Positions 19,917 to 28,516 of a stretch of DNA of 64,000 nucleotides are shown here, one piece after another; positions within the stretch are counted from its first letter, which is position 1, and the number at the start of each line of letters is the position of its first letter. Location of the stretch: contig NZ_JFHD01000002.1 in assembly GCF_000698575.1 (NCBI RefSeq), forward strand, positions 372,001 through 436,000, in the 5' to 3' direction. The notes beneath the pieces are model-generated. The model was given only the letters and a program-made list of their open reading frames with translations, was not told the DNA's origin and searched no databases. Origin of the DNA: Caballeronia zhejiangensis (lineage in GTDB: Bacteria; Pseudomonadota; Gammaproteobacteria; Burkholderiales; Burkholderiaceae). Both the position numbers and the translations under genes were made by a program.

Positions 19917-20612
19917 TCAGTTGGTGTAATTGCGCGCGCCGAAAATCGCGGTGCCGATGCGGACCATCGTCGCGCCTTCGAGCACGGCCGCTTCGAGATC
20001 GGCGGACATGCCCATCGAGAGCGTGTCGAGATCGAGGCCGTCGGCGCGCAGCGCGTTCATCAGTTCGCGCAGGCGCGCGTGCGGTTCGCGTTGCGCGTCG
20101 AGTGTTTCGGCGGGTTCGGGAATCGCCATCAGGCCGCGCAGACGCAAGCCCGGCAGGGCGGCGACCGCATGCGCGAGCGCGGCGGCCTCATCCGGTTCGA
20201 CGCCGCTCTTCGATGCCTCGCCGCTCACGTTCACCTGCACGCATACGTTGAGCGCGGGCGCGCTTGGCGGACGTTGTGCGGAAAGACGTTCGGCGATCTT
20301 CAGGCGATCGATGGAATGCACCCAGTCGAACTGCTCGGCGACGACCTTCGTCTTGTTCGATTGCAGCGGCCCGATGAAATGCCATTCGATCTCGCCGCGC
20401 AGATCCGCGAGCTCGGCGATCTTCGCGATGCCTTCCTGCACGTAGTTCTCGCCGAACGCGCGCTGGCCGGCTTCGAAGGCGGCGCGCACGTCGTCGGCGG
20501 GAAAGGTCTTGGACACGGCGAGCAGCTTGACGGAATCCGCATCGCGCGACGCTTCGTGCGCCGCCTTCGCGATGCGTTGCCGGACTTCTTCGAGATGTTG
20601 GGCGATGGACAT
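19917..20612 (-). CDS. yggS: Pyridoxal-phosphate homeostasis protein YggS (PLPBP)
   Basis: 231-aa alanine-racemase-fold protein that binds PLP without known catalysis and affects B6 and amino-acid balance. PLP lysine is expected in LLAVSKTFP near residue 34. Other motifs: FGENYVQEG, WHFIGPLQSNKTK, LSMGMSADLEAAV and VRIGTAIFG. Paired with proC as in most proteobacteria. It lies 45 bp after glcF on the same strand. Confidence 0.95.
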   Translation of the reverse strand: MSIAQHLEEVRQRIAKAAHEASRDADSVKLLAVSKTFPADDVRAAFEAGQRAFGENYVQEGIAKIAELADLRGEIEWHFIGPLQSNKTKVVAEQFDWVHSIDRLKIAERLSAQRPPSAPALNVCVQVNVSGEASKSGVEPDEAAALAHAVAALPGLRLRGLMAIPEPAETLDAQREPHARLRELMNALRADGLDLDTLSMGMSADLEAAVLEGATMVRIGTAIFGARNYTN

Positions 20613-20657
20613 GCTTGAGGCTCGGGACGGTCGAGCCGCTCATTATACGAAGCGGCC

Positions 20658-21884
20658 TCAACCGTACAGCAGATGTTCCAGCAGTTGAATCCAGTGCGTG
20701 ACGGGCGTCGACGTTCCGCTTTGCAGATGCGCGATGCAGCCGACATTCGCCGACACGATCATCTGCGGTTCCAGCTTTTCCAGCCGGTCGAGCTTCTGAT
20801 TGCGCAGCGTGTACGAGAGCTTCGGCTGCAAGACCGAATACGTGCCCGCCGATCCGCAGCACAGATGGCTGTCCGCAGGCAGGCGCACTTCTAGGCCGAG
20901 CGCGGTCAGCAGATGCTCGACGCGTCCGCGAATCTGCTGCCCGTGCTGCAGCGTGCACGGCGGATGAAATGCGACCGTATGCACGCCGCGCCGCCGCGCG
21001 AGCGCGACGAGCTCTTCTTCGTACATCGGCAGGATTTCGGCGAGATCGCGCGTGAGATCGACGATCTTTTGCGCCTTCGCCGAGTACGCCGGATCGTTGC
21101 GCAGCAGATGCGCGTATTCCTTGACGGTCGCGCCGCAGCCCGACGCGTTCATCACGATCGCCTCGACGCCGTTTTCGACATACGGCCACCATGCGTCGAT
21201 GTTGTTGCGCACGTCGTCGAGCGCGTCGTCGTTGTAGCCGAGATGCAGGCGGATCGCGCCGCAGCAGCCCGCGCCCGGCGCCGTGACGATCTCGATGCCG
21301 AGCGCGTCGAACACGCGCGCCGTCGCGGTGTTGACGTTGGGCATCATCGCCGGCTGGACGCATCCGGCGAGCATCAGCATCTTGCGTTCGTGCTTGTTGG
21401 TCGGCGCGGCGAGCGGGCGCTCGGGCAGCGGAATCTTCGCGCGCAGCTTGCGCGGAAGAATGCCGCGGAACTGCTGACCGAGCTTCATCGCGGGCGTGAA
21501 GAGCGTGCTGTTCGGCAGGAAGCTTGCGAGCAGACGCCGTTGCAGACGCTGACGCATCGGCCGCTCGACCTTTTCTTCGACGACCTTGCGCCCGATCTCG
21601 ACGAGCTTGCCGTATTGCACGCCGGACGGACACGTGCTTTCGCAATTGCGGCAGGTGAGGCAGCGGTCCAGATGCAGTTGCGTGCTGCGCGTGACGGGCG
21701 CGCCTTCGAACATCTGCTTCATCAGATAGATGCGCCCGCGCGGCCCGTCGAGCTCGTCGCCGAGCAACTGATACGTCGGGCAGGTCGCCGTGCAGAAGCC
21801 GCAGTGCACGCACTTGCGCAGAATGGCGTCGGCTTCGTCGCCATCGGCCGTGCCGCGGATGAAATCGGCGAGATTGGTTTGCAT
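20658..21884 (-). CDS. glcF: Glycolate oxidase iron-sulfur subunit
   Basis: 408-aa iron-sulfur subunit of glycolate oxidase. Two 4Fe-4S sites: C25-x2-C28-x2-C31-x3-C35 and C75-x2-C78-x2-C81-x3-C85. Two CCG-type cysteine-rich domains follow (GAGCCGAIRLHLGY and SHLCCGSAGTYSVLQ). Passes electrons from the GlcD/GlcE flavoproteins to the quinone pool. ATG 21884 is the family start and lies 8 bp after the glcE stop, so translation is likely coupled. Confidence 0.95.
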   Translation of the reverse strand: MQTNLADFIRGTADGDEADAILRKCVHCGFCTATCPTYQLLGDELDGPRGRIYLMKQMFEGAPVTRSTQLHLDRCLTCRNCESTCPSGVQYGKLVEIGRKVVEEKVERPMRQRLQRRLLASFLPNSTLFTPAMKLGQQFRGILPRKLRAKIPLPERPLAAPTNKHERKMLMLAGCVQPAMMPNVNTATARVFDALGIEIVTAPGAGCCGAIRLHLGYNDDALDDVRNNIDAWWPYVENGVEAIVMNASGCGATVKEYAHLLRNDPAYSAKAQKIVDLTRDLAEILPMYEEELVALARRRGVHTVAFHPPCTLQHGQQIRGRVEHLLTALGLEVRLPADSHLCCGSAGTYSVLQPKLSYTLRNQKLDRLEKLEPQMIVSANVGCIAHLQSGTSTPVTHWIQLLEHLLYG

Positions 21885-21892
21885 CGATGCGC

Positions 21893-22981
21893 CTAGAAGT
21901 CTGGATACAAACGCGCGCGATTGAAGATGCGCGCCGGATCGAACGCAACTTTCAATCCACGGTGAATTTTCATGAGCGGCGCGGGCAGCGGCGTGAAAAC
22001 GCCTGCATTGCGATCGTAGGCGGAGCCGGCGCGGAAGATCGTCGCGTGGCCGCCCGCCTGTTTCGCGCTGATGCGCACGGTTTGCGGATCGGTGTCGGTG
22101 ATCCACCAGCGTTGCGCGCCGCCCCATTCCATCAGTTGCGCGCCCGGCAGATGCAGCGGCTCGGCGATCGACGGCAAAGCGAGCCGCCACAGCGCCGAAC
22201 GCGGTTCGATGACAGCGAAGAACGGATCGGTCTGTTCGCGCATGCCGATCCAGAATCGGTCGGCTTCGACCGCATCGACGACCTCGCCGCCGAGCGTGTT
22301 GCGCGCGGTTTTCACGGCTGCTTCGGCGCCCGCGAGACGCAGCGCGAGCGTGCCGTCGCGCCACGCGCTGCCGCAGATCGGCAGCGGATGCCCGCCCCAT
22401 TCGTTGAGCTTGCGCACGCCGTCTGTCGCGTGCATGTCGAATTTCAGCGTGGCTTCGGCGACGGGGCGCGGCAGCACCTTGATCGACAGTTCGAGAATCA
22501 GGCCAAGCGTGCCGAGCGATCCGGCGAGCAGGCGCGACACGTCATAGCCCGCGACATTCTTCACGACTTGCCCGCCGAAGTGCAGCACTTGTCCGTGGCC
22601 GTTCATGACGACCGCGCCGAGCACGAAGTCGCGCGGCGCGCCGGTCCATGCGCGTCGCGGGCCCGCAAGCCCCGCGGCGATGCAGCCGCCGAGCGTCGCG
22701 TTGCGCCCGAAATGCGGCGGCTCGAACGGCAGCATCTGATTATGCTCACGCAGCGCCGCTTCGATTTCGGCGAGCGGCGTGCCGCTTCGAGCGGTGATGA
22801 CGAGCTCCGCCGGATCGTACGCGATGATGCCGCGATACGCCCGCGTGTCGAGGATCTCTCCCTGGAGCGTCTGACCGTACCAGTCCTTCGTGCCGCCGCC
22901 GCGGATACGCAGCAGCGTGCCGGTTTCTGTGGCGCGGGCGATCCTCTCCGACCAGCCGGCGACGACGTCGTCCTGTTCCAT
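21893..22981 (-). CDS. glcE: Glycolate oxidase FAD-binding subunit GlcE
   Basis: 362-aa FAD_binding_4 (VAO-type) protein that pairs with GlcD. Motifs: LRIRGGGTKDW near the start, ARSGTPLAEIEAAL, and the FAD loop ATLGGCIAAGLAGPRRAW. Ends before glcF with an 8-bp gap. The ATG at 22981 is preferred over upstream in-frame positions because family similarity begins there. 110 bp separate it from the glcD stop. This gap has no ORF. Confidence 0.93.
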   Translation of the reverse strand: MEQDDVVAGWSERIARATETGTLLRIRGGGTKDWYGQTLQGEILDTRAYRGIIAYDPAELVITARSGTPLAEIEAALREHNQMLPFEPPHFGRNATLGGCIAAGLAGPRRAWTGAPRDFVLGAVVMNGHGQVLHFGGQVVKNVAGYDVSRLLAGSLGTLGLILELSIKVLPRPVAEATLKFDMHATDGVRKLNEWGGHPLPICGSAWRDGTLALRLAGAEAAVKTARNTLGGEVVDAVEADRFWIGMREQTDPFFAVIEPRSALWRLALPSIAEPLHLPGAQLMEWGGAQRWWITDTDPQTVRISAKQAGGHATIFRAGSAYDRNAGVFTPLPAPLMKIHRGLKVAFDPARIFNRARLYPDF

Positions 22982-23091
22982 GGGTGTTCCGCTCTCGAAT
23001 TCTGGTTTTCTATGGCAGTCCGGTCGATTGTACCGGCCGCTTAACGGCGCCACACGCGGGGAAACGTGGATAGCGGAACGCGTTCTCCCGG

Positions 23092-24636
23092 CTAGAAGCG
23101 CGGCAACTCGGGGTGCGGCAACAGGCCGCCGCGCACGTGCATCTTGCCGTATTCGGCGCAGCGCGCGCGCGTCGGAATGCCCTTGTCGGGGTTGAGCAGA
23201 CCCGGCGGATCGAACGCGCGCTTCACGGCGAAGAACGCGTCGCGCTCTTCGGGCGAGAATTGCACGCACATCGAATTGATCTTCTCGATGCCGACGCCAT
23301 GCTCGCCCGTCACCGTGCCGCCGAGTTCGACGCACGCCTCCAGGATGTCGCAGCCGAACGCTTCCGCGCGATGCCACTCGTCAAGATCGTTGCCGTTGAA
23401 GAGAATCAGCGGATGCATGTTGCCGTCGCCCGCATGGAACACATTGATGCAACGCAGCGCGTACTTCTTCTCCATCTCTTCGATGCGCGCGAGCAGCGGC
23501 CCGATCGCGCGGCGCGGCACGGTGCCGTCCATGCAGTAATAGTCCGGCGAGATGCGGCCCGCCGCCGGAAAGGCGTTCTTGCGGCCCGACCAGAACTTGA
23601 GGCGCTCGGCTTCTGAACGCGAGATCTGGATGCGCGATGCGCCGTGTTCGCGCAGCACCGCCGTCATGCGGACGATTTCCTCGGCGACTTCATCGTGCGT
23701 GCCGTCGGATTCGCATAGCAGGATCGCGGCGGCGTCGAGATCGTAGCCCGCGTTGACGAATTCCTCGACGGCGCGCGTCGCGGGCTTGTCCATCATTTCG
23801 AGTCCGGCCGGGATGATGCCCGCCGCGATGATCGCGGCAACCGCGTTGCCGCCTTTCACGACATCGTCGAAGCTCGCCATGATGACTTGCGCGGTCTGCG
23901 GCTTCGGAATCAGCTTGACGGTGATCTCCGTGACGATCGCGAACATGCCTTCACTGCCGATCATCACCGCGAGCAGATCGAGGCCGGGCGCATCGGGGCC
24001 GAGCGAGCCGAATTCGATGACATCGCCGTCCATCGTCACCGCGCGCACGCGCAGGACGTTGTGAACCGTGAGCCCGTATTTCAGGCAGTGCACGCCGCCC
24101 GAGTTTTCGGAGACGTTGCCGCCGATCGTGCACGCAATCTGCGACGACGGATCGGGCGCGTAGTAAAGGCCGAACGGCGCGGCGGCTTCCGAAATGGCGA
24201 GATTGCGGACGCCCGGTTGCACGGTCGCCGTGCGCGCGTACGGATCGACCTCGATGATCTTCCGGAAGCGCGCGAGCGACAGCACGATGCCGTGGCGGAT
24301 CGGCATCGCGCCGCCGGAGAGGCCAGTGCCCGCGCCGCGCGGAACGATCGGCACGGCGAGACGCGCGCAGATCTGCACGACGCGCTGCACCTGCGCTTCA
24401 GTTTCAGGCAGCGCGACGGCGAGCGGCAAACGCCGATACGCGGCGAGGCCGTCGCATTCGTACGCGGCCGTGTCTTCCTCGCGAAAGAGCAGACAGTGCG
24501 TCGGCAGCACGGCCATCAGCGCCTGCACGACTTCACGCTGACGCGCGGCGAGCTGATCTTCGGTCAGCGCGGGCGCGTCTTCGTGCGGCAGATTCGGCGA
24601 CATCTGCTCGGCTTTGAGCTCGTCGGGTGCGTTCAC
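23092..24636 (-). CDS. glcD: Glycolate oxidase catalytic subunit GlcD
   Basis: 514-aa FAD-linked oxidase oxidising glycolate to glyoxylate. FAD-binding motif RGAGTGLSGGAMP near residue 100 and IGGNVSENSGGVHCLKYG. C-terminal signature VTGEHGVGIEKI. The GTG start at 24636 is supported by a very strong ribosome site AAGGAGGAGAC. An internal ATG 11 codons later is less well placed. First of glcD-glcE-glcF, about 14 codons longer than E. coli GlcD (499 aa). Confidence 0.95.
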   Translation of the reverse strand: MNAPDELKAEQMSPNLPHEDAPALTEDQLAARQREVVQALMAVLPTHCLLFREEDTAAYECDGLAAYRRLPLAVALPETEAQVQRVVQICARLAVPIVPRGAGTGLSGGAMPIRHGIVLSLARFRKIIEVDPYARTATVQPGVRNLAISEAAAPFGLYYAPDPSSQIACTIGGNVSENSGGVHCLKYGLTVHNVLRVRAVTMDGDVIEFGSLGPDAPGLDLLAVMIGSEGMFAIVTEITVKLIPKPQTAQVIMASFDDVVKGGNAVAAIIAAGIIPAGLEMMDKPATRAVEEFVNAGYDLDAAAILLCESDGTHDEVAEEIVRMTAVLREHGASRIQISRSEAERLKFWSGRKNAFPAAGRISPDYYCMDGTVPRRAIGPLLARIEEMEKKYALRCINVFHAGDGNMHPLILFNGNDLDEWHRAEAFGCDILEACVELGGTVTGEHGVGIEKINSMCVQFSPEERDAFFAVKRAFDPPGLLNPDKGIPTRARCAEYGKMHVRGGLLPHPELPRF

Positions 24637-24704
24637 GTCTCCTCCTTGTTCGATGACCGCGCGGTCGGCGCCGCGTCTTCATGCGTGCATCTTGCGCGAC
24701 TTCG

Positions 24705-26123
24705 TCAGCCTTCGAAAGCGAAGATTTTCCCCGGATTCATCAGATTCTTCGGATCGAGCGCCTGCTTGATGGCACGCATCGTGTCGACGGCGTCCTCGCC
24801 GTGTTCGTCGATCAGAAAGCCCATCTTGTGCAGCCCGACGCCGTGTTCGCCGGTGCAGGTGCCGCCCATCCTCAGCGCGCGTCCGACGATGAGCCGATTG
24901 ATGCGCTCGGCTTCTTCGAGCTCTTCGGGCTTGGCCGGATCGAGCAGCATCGCGACGTGGAAATTGCCGTCGCCCACATGCCCGACGATCGGACTCGGCA
25001 AGTACGAGCCTTGCAGGTCCTTCTCCGTTTCCTCGACGCATTCGGCGAGGCGCGAGATCGGCACGCAGACGTCGGTCGTGACGGCGCGGCAGCCGGGCTT
25101 CAGTTGCAGCATCGCGAAGTAGGCGGAATGGCGCGCGTTCCAGAGACGGCTGCGATCTTCGGGGCGCGTCGCCCACTCGAAGTCCTCGCCTTTGTTTTCC
25201 GCGACGATGTCCTGCACCGTCTGCGCCTGTTCCGCGACGCCGGATTCGGTGCCGTGGAATTCGAAGAACAGCATCGGCGATTCGCGCAGCGTCAGATTCG
25301 AATGCTTGTTGATGGCGCGCACGGCGAGCTTGTCGACGAATTCGACGCGCGCGATCGGCACGCCCATCTGAATGGTTTCGATGACGGCGCGCACGGCGTC
25401 GCCCATCGACGGAAACGCGCACACGGCCGCCGAAATCGCTTCGGGTTGCGGATAGAGGCGCACGGTGATTTCGGTGATGACGCCGAGCGTGCCTTCCGAG
25501 CCGACGAAAAGACGCGTGAGGTCATAGCCCGCCGACGATTTGCGCGCGCGCGTGCCGGTTTTGATGACGCGGCCATCGGCGAGGACGACGGTTAGCGCGA
25601 GGACGTTTTCGCGCATCGAGCCGTAGCGCACGGCGTTGGTGCCGGAGGCGCGCGTCGCGGACATGCCGCCGATGCTCGCGTCCGCGCCCGGATCGATCGG
25701 AAAGAAGAGGCCGGTGTCTTTGAGCGCTTCGTTCAGTTGCTTGCGCGAGATGCCGGGCTGCACGGTGACGGTGAGGTCTTCGGCGTTGATCGAGACGACC
25801 TGGTTCATCTCCGACAAATCGATGGAGACGCCGCCTTGCACCGCGAGGAGATGGCCTTCGAGCGACGAGCCGTTGCCGTAGGGGATGATCGGGACGTCGT
25901 GTTCGGCGCAGAGCTTGACGATGGCTTGCACTTCGTCGGTGCTGCGCGCGAAGACGACGGCATCGGGAAGTTGCGGATCGAACGGCGATTCGTCGCGGCC
26001 GTGGTGTTCGCGCACCGCTTGCGCAGTGGAGACGCGGTCGGCGAATTGCTGCTTCAGGGCATCGAGAAGCGCGGCGGGGAAGGGGCGTTTCTGAAGCGCC
26101 TGATGTTCGGTCGGGTGATTCAC
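24705..26123 (-). CDS. FAD-binding oxidase, D-lactate dehydrogenase (cytochrome)-like
   Basis: 472-aa VAO-family flavoprotein of the Dld/GlcD group. Motifs: PYGNGSSLEGHLLAV (FAD loop), PGADASIGGMSATRASGTN, and TGEHGVGLHKMGFL near the C-terminus. This closely matches D-lactate dehydrogenases (cytochrome type), but 2-hydroxyglutarate or glycolate relatives cannot be excluded by eye. GTG start at 26123 (reads M-N-H-P-T-E) has GGAGA upstream; the open frame extends 20 codons further without family character. It precedes glcD by 68 bp on the same strand, so a 2-hydroxyacid oxidation cluster. Diverges from cobO. Confidence 0.85.
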   Translation of the reverse strand: MNHPTEHQALQKRPFPAALLDALKQQFADRVSTAQAVREHHGRDESPFDPQLPDAVVFARSTDEVQAIVKLCAEHDVPIIPYGNGSSLEGHLLAVQGGVSIDLSEMNQVVSINAEDLTVTVQPGISRKQLNEALKDTGLFFPIDPGADASIGGMSATRASGTNAVRYGSMRENVLALTVVLADGRVIKTGTRARKSSAGYDLTRLFVGSEGTLGVITEITVRLYPQPEAISAAVCAFPSMGDAVRAVIETIQMGVPIARVEFVDKLAVRAINKHSNLTLRESPMLFFEFHGTESGVAEQAQTVQDIVAENKGEDFEWATRPEDRSRLWNARHSAYFAMLQLKPGCRAVTTDVCVPISRLAECVEETEKDLQGSYLPSPIVGHVGDGNFHVAMLLDPAKPEELEEAERINRLIVGRALRMGGTCTGEHGVGLHKMGFLIDEHGEDAVDTMRAIKQALDPKNLMNPGKIFAFEG

Positions 26124-26238
26124 GTGCGTGTCTCCGGGCGGTGCGGCTTTGGTTTCTGTTCTGGGCGTGGCTTTGTATCTCATTTTACGCCGTCGGGGAG
26201 CCGGTCGGCGCCGCGGGCTTCGCGCGGAGGCGCGTGCC

Positions 26239-26244
26239 TATAAT
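26239..26244 (+). promoter_or_regulatory. Candidate -10 box for cobO
   Basis: A perfect TATAAT 37 bases before the cobO start. No clear TTGACA at the right distance, so strength is uncertain. Confidence 0.35.
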
Positions 26245-26280
26245 GGGTCGGGGTTTTTGTCCGCTTTTCAGGAGTCGATG

Positions 26281-26826
26281 ATGGGTCACCGCTTGAGCAA
26301 GATCGCCACGCGTACCGGCGATGATGGAACGACGGGTCTTGGCGATGGAAGCCGCGTTTCCAAGGACGATGCGAGGATTGCTGCAATCGGGGATGTGGAT
26401 GAGTTGAATTCGTGTATCGGCGTTTTGCTTTGTGAGCCGATGCCTTCAGATGTGCGCGATGCTTTAACTCGGATCCAGAACGATTTGTTCGATCTCGGCG
26501 GCGAGTTGTCGATTCCGGGGCATTCGATGATTCAGGAATCGCATCTCGCTCAACTAGACGCGTGGCTGGAGGAGTACAACGCGACATTGCCGCCGCTCAA
26601 GGAATTTATTTTGCCGGGTGGGTCAAGGGCGGCGGCGCTGGCGCATGTTGCGCGCACTGTCTGCCGTCGGGCAGAGAGGGCTATTGTCGCGTTGCGGCGC
26701 ATTGAAACTGCTGGGGTTAATGAGGCGCCGCGGAGGTATGTGAATCGGTTGTCGGATTTGATGTTCGTACTGGCGAGGATCTTAAACCGTGCTGACGGTG
26801 GCGAGGATGCGTTGTGGCGGCGCTAG
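26281..26826 (+). CDS. Cob(I)alamin adenosyltransferase, PduO type
   Basis: 181-aa ATP:corrinoid adenosyltransferase forming adenosylcobalamin. The N-terminal motif TRTGDDGTTGLGDGSRV is the PduO-type ATP loop. CRRAERAIVAL and RYVNRLSDLMFVLAR carry the conserved Arg/Glu and Asn-Arg-x-Ser-Asp elements. Two ATGs are adjacent (26278, 26281). The second is 6 bases from GGAG and matches the family start MGHRLSKIATR. Codon use is less GC-biased than in neighbours. Confidence 0.93.
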   Translation: MGHRLSKIATRTGDDGTTGLGDGSRVSKDDARIAAIGDVDELNSCIGVLLCEPMPSDVRDALTRIQNDLFDLGGELSIPGHSMIQESHLAQLDAWLEEYNATLPPLKEFILPGGSRAAALAHVARTVCRRAERAIVALRRIETAGVNEAPRRYVNRLSDLMFVLARILNRADGGEDALWRR

Positions 26827-27233
26827 GTCTTGAGCATGTACGTACCTCGTTACCAGTTCATCTATCGATTCATGAAGCGGAGCGGGCGAATCAACTGCAT
26901 GCTGATTTGCGTTTCACCTATGCGGAAATACTTGGCATGTTAGCTTCGCGGGGCAGTGAGCGTTTTTTCAGATTGGCTGGGTCTTGCTCAGTCAAGAAAA
27001 ATTCTTCGTCCTTGTATCGTTGAAGGCAAATATTAATGTTGCACTCTGCCAAGATTGCCGAAAATCAACTCTCCGGACAGTTGAGTCGCGCATAAAAATC
27101 AAACTGTACGAAGATCATGCGATTTATTTAACTAACTTTAAGGCGCGATTGAGGCATCAGATCCCGTTTTGAAAAAGGATCTTTAGGCGAGGTGCGAATT
27201 ATCTTTTTCCGCACCTCCGCAAGAGTAGAGTTA
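26827..27233. other. 407-bp AT-rich intergenic region
   Basis: Clearly lower GC than the surrounding genes. Short open frames exist (for example 26984-27172 from a TTG), but they lack ribosome sites and recognisable features. It includes GATCC...GGATC arms near 27161-27182 and the hairpin that probably ends aroG transcription. I see no tRNA. It may be degraded coding sequence or hold an sRNA, but nothing proves either. Confidence 0.45.
27189..27217 (-). terminator. Hairpin downstream of aroG
   Basis: Arms 27189-27196 (GAGGTGCG) and 27210-27217 (CGCACCTC) pair perfectly with a 13-base loop. On the minus strand it is followed by GCCTAAAGATCCTTTTT, so it is a moderate terminator candidate 17 bp after the aroG stop. 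Confidence 0.5.
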
Positions 27234-28307
27234 CTAGTTTCCTCCACCCCTCACAACCCGCCGCTGCTTGACCGCTTCCGCCAGTCCTTCAAGCACGCCG
27301 ACACTCTCATCCCACCCGATACAGGCATCGGTAATACTCTGCCCGTACGTCAACTCGCACCCTTCCTTCAAATCCTGCCGCCCGGCAACGAGATGCGATT
27401 CCACCATCACGCCGACAATCCGCTCATCTCCAGCCGCAAGCTGCTTACCAATATCCTCACAAACCGGAATTTGATTCTCATGCTTCTTCGAGCTATTAGC
27501 ATGACTCGCATCGATCATCAGACGCGCCGCCAACCCCGCCTTCCCGATATCCGAGCAAGCCGCATCCACACTCGCAGCATCATAATTAGGCGCTTTCCCT
27601 CCGCGCAAAATGATATGGCAATCCTCATTCCCCGCGGTAGAAACGATCGCCGAATGCCCGCCCTTGGTCACTGAAAGAAAATGATGCGGCTGCGAAGCCG
27701 CCTTAATCGCGTCGACGGCGATCTTTACATTTCCGTCAGTGCCATTCTTGAACCCAACAGGACACGACAGCCCCGAAGCCAATTCCCGATGAACCTGCGA
27801 TTCCGTCGTCCTAGCCCCAATCGCCCCCCACGAAATCAAATCGGCGATGTACTGTGGGCTAATCATGTCGAGGTATTCGGTCCCAGCCGGCAGCCCAAGC
27901 TCATTGACATGCATGAGCAATTCCCGCGCAGCCCTCAATCCATCATTAATCTTGAAGCTGTTATCCATATACGGATCGTTGATGAGCCCCTTCCATCCAA
28001 CGGTGGTACGCGGCTTTTCGAAGTACACGCGCATCACGATCTCAAGCTCACCCGCAAAGCGACGACGCTGCTCGATCAGCCTCCCCGCGTATTCCATAGC
28101 GGCCTTGGGATCATGAATCGAGCAAGGCCCGATGATGACGATCAGCCGGTCATCCATCCCATGAAGAATGCGGTGCATCGACTGCCGTGCGTTATAGATC
28201 AGCTCCGAAACCGGCTCGGCGCAAGGGAATTCGCGGATCAGATGCGCGGGCGGGGTCAGCTCTTTCAGTTCACGGATACGAACGTCATCGGTATTGTGCG
28301 GGGGCAT
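27234..28307 (-). CDS. aroG: 3-deoxy-7-phosphoheptulonate synthase (class I, AroG type)
   Basis: 357-aa DAHP synthase condensing phosphoenolpyruvate and erythrose-4-phosphate, the entry step of aromatic amino-acid synthesis. Motifs: IVIIGPCSIHDPKAAMEYA, MRVYFEKPRTTVGWKG (metal/PEP site), GARTTESQVHRE, and LMIDASHANSSKKHE. ATG 28307 has GGAG 7 bases upstream. Which aromatic inhibits it cannot be told by eye. Codon use is relaxed and lower in GC than neighbours. The 200-base leader carries an aromatic-rich peptide and a terminator/antiterminator set, predicting attenuation control. Confidence 0.95.
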   Translation of the reverse strand: MPPHNTDDVRIRELKELTPPAHLIREFPCAEPVSELIYNARQSMHRILHGMDDRLIVIIGPCSIHDPKAAMEYAGRLIEQRRRFAGELEIVMRVYFEKPRTTVGWKGLINDPYMDNSFKINDGLRAARELLMHVNELGLPAGTEYLDMISPQYIADLISWGAIGARTTESQVHRELASGLSCPVGFKNGTDGNVKIAVDAIKAASQPHHFLSVTKGGHSAIVSTAGNEDCHIILRGGKAPNYDAASVDAACSDIGKAGLAARLMIDASHANSSKKHENQIPVCEDIGKQLAAGDERIVGVMVESHLVAGRQDLKEGCELTYGQSITDACIGWDESVGVLEGLAEAVKQRRVVRGGGN

Positions 28308-28349
28308 GTCGGTTCTCCAGCGGCAGCGTGCGAATCAAACTATGAGACG

Positions 28350-28382
28350 AAAAAAAACCGCCAGACTCGCTGGCGGTTTTTT
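28350..28382 (-). terminator. Attenuator terminator hairpin in the aroG leader
   Basis: On the minus strand AAAAAACCGCCAG, loop CGAGT, CTGGCGG, then eight T residues: a strong intrinsic terminator located 43 bases before the aroG start codon rather than after a gene. Its 5' arm (28368-28376, CCGCCAGCG) can instead pair with CGCTGGCGG at 28427-28435 inside the leader ORF. Confidence 0.88.
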
Positions 28383-28397
28383 CGGGAATTCGGTCTT

Positions 28398-28478
28398 TCA
28401 ACCTGTGTACGACTCACCCTCTCGATCCGCCAGCGGTCTGAGATGCCAAAAAAAATAAAAATAAAACTTGGCGGACAT
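28398..28478 (-). CDS. aroG leader peptide, Phe/Tyr/Trp-rich (26 aa)
   Basis: ATG at 28478, TGA at 28398-28400. The peptide has FYFYFFW at residues 5-11 (four Phe, two Tyr, one Trp) and a further Tyr at 24. This is the composition of pheL/trpL-type leader peptides, placed between a promoter and an intrinsic terminator upstream of an aromatic-pathway gene. Complementary segment 1 (28469-28475) covers codons 2-4 just before the aromatic codons, and segment 2 (28426-28435) lies between the aromatic codons and the stop. That is the order needed for stalled-ribosome control. No good Shine-Dalgarno is visible, the one weak point. Confidence 0.75.
   Translation of the reverse strand: MSAKFYFYFFWHLRPLADREGESYTG
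28426..28475 (-). promoter_or_regulatory. Attenuator protector/antiterminator segments
   Basis: Segment 1 TCCGCCA (28469-28475) is perfectly complementary to TGGCGGA (28426-28432). Segment 2 CGCTGGCGG (28427-28435) is perfectly complementary to CCGCCAGCG (28368-28376), the 5' arm of the terminator. A ribosome stalled on the aromatic codons would cover segment 1 and free 2 to pair with 3. A ribosome reaching the stop would cover 2 and let 3:4 terminate. Confidence 0.75.
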
Positions 28479-28516
28479 GATGGATCGAAGGCGTGTCAAA
28501 AAAGTTGTGACTGCTT

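Noticed and set aside
26984..27172. 62-codon frame in the AT-rich gap after cobO
   Set aside because: TTG start without a ribosome site and no recognisable features; kept only as part of an intergenic description.
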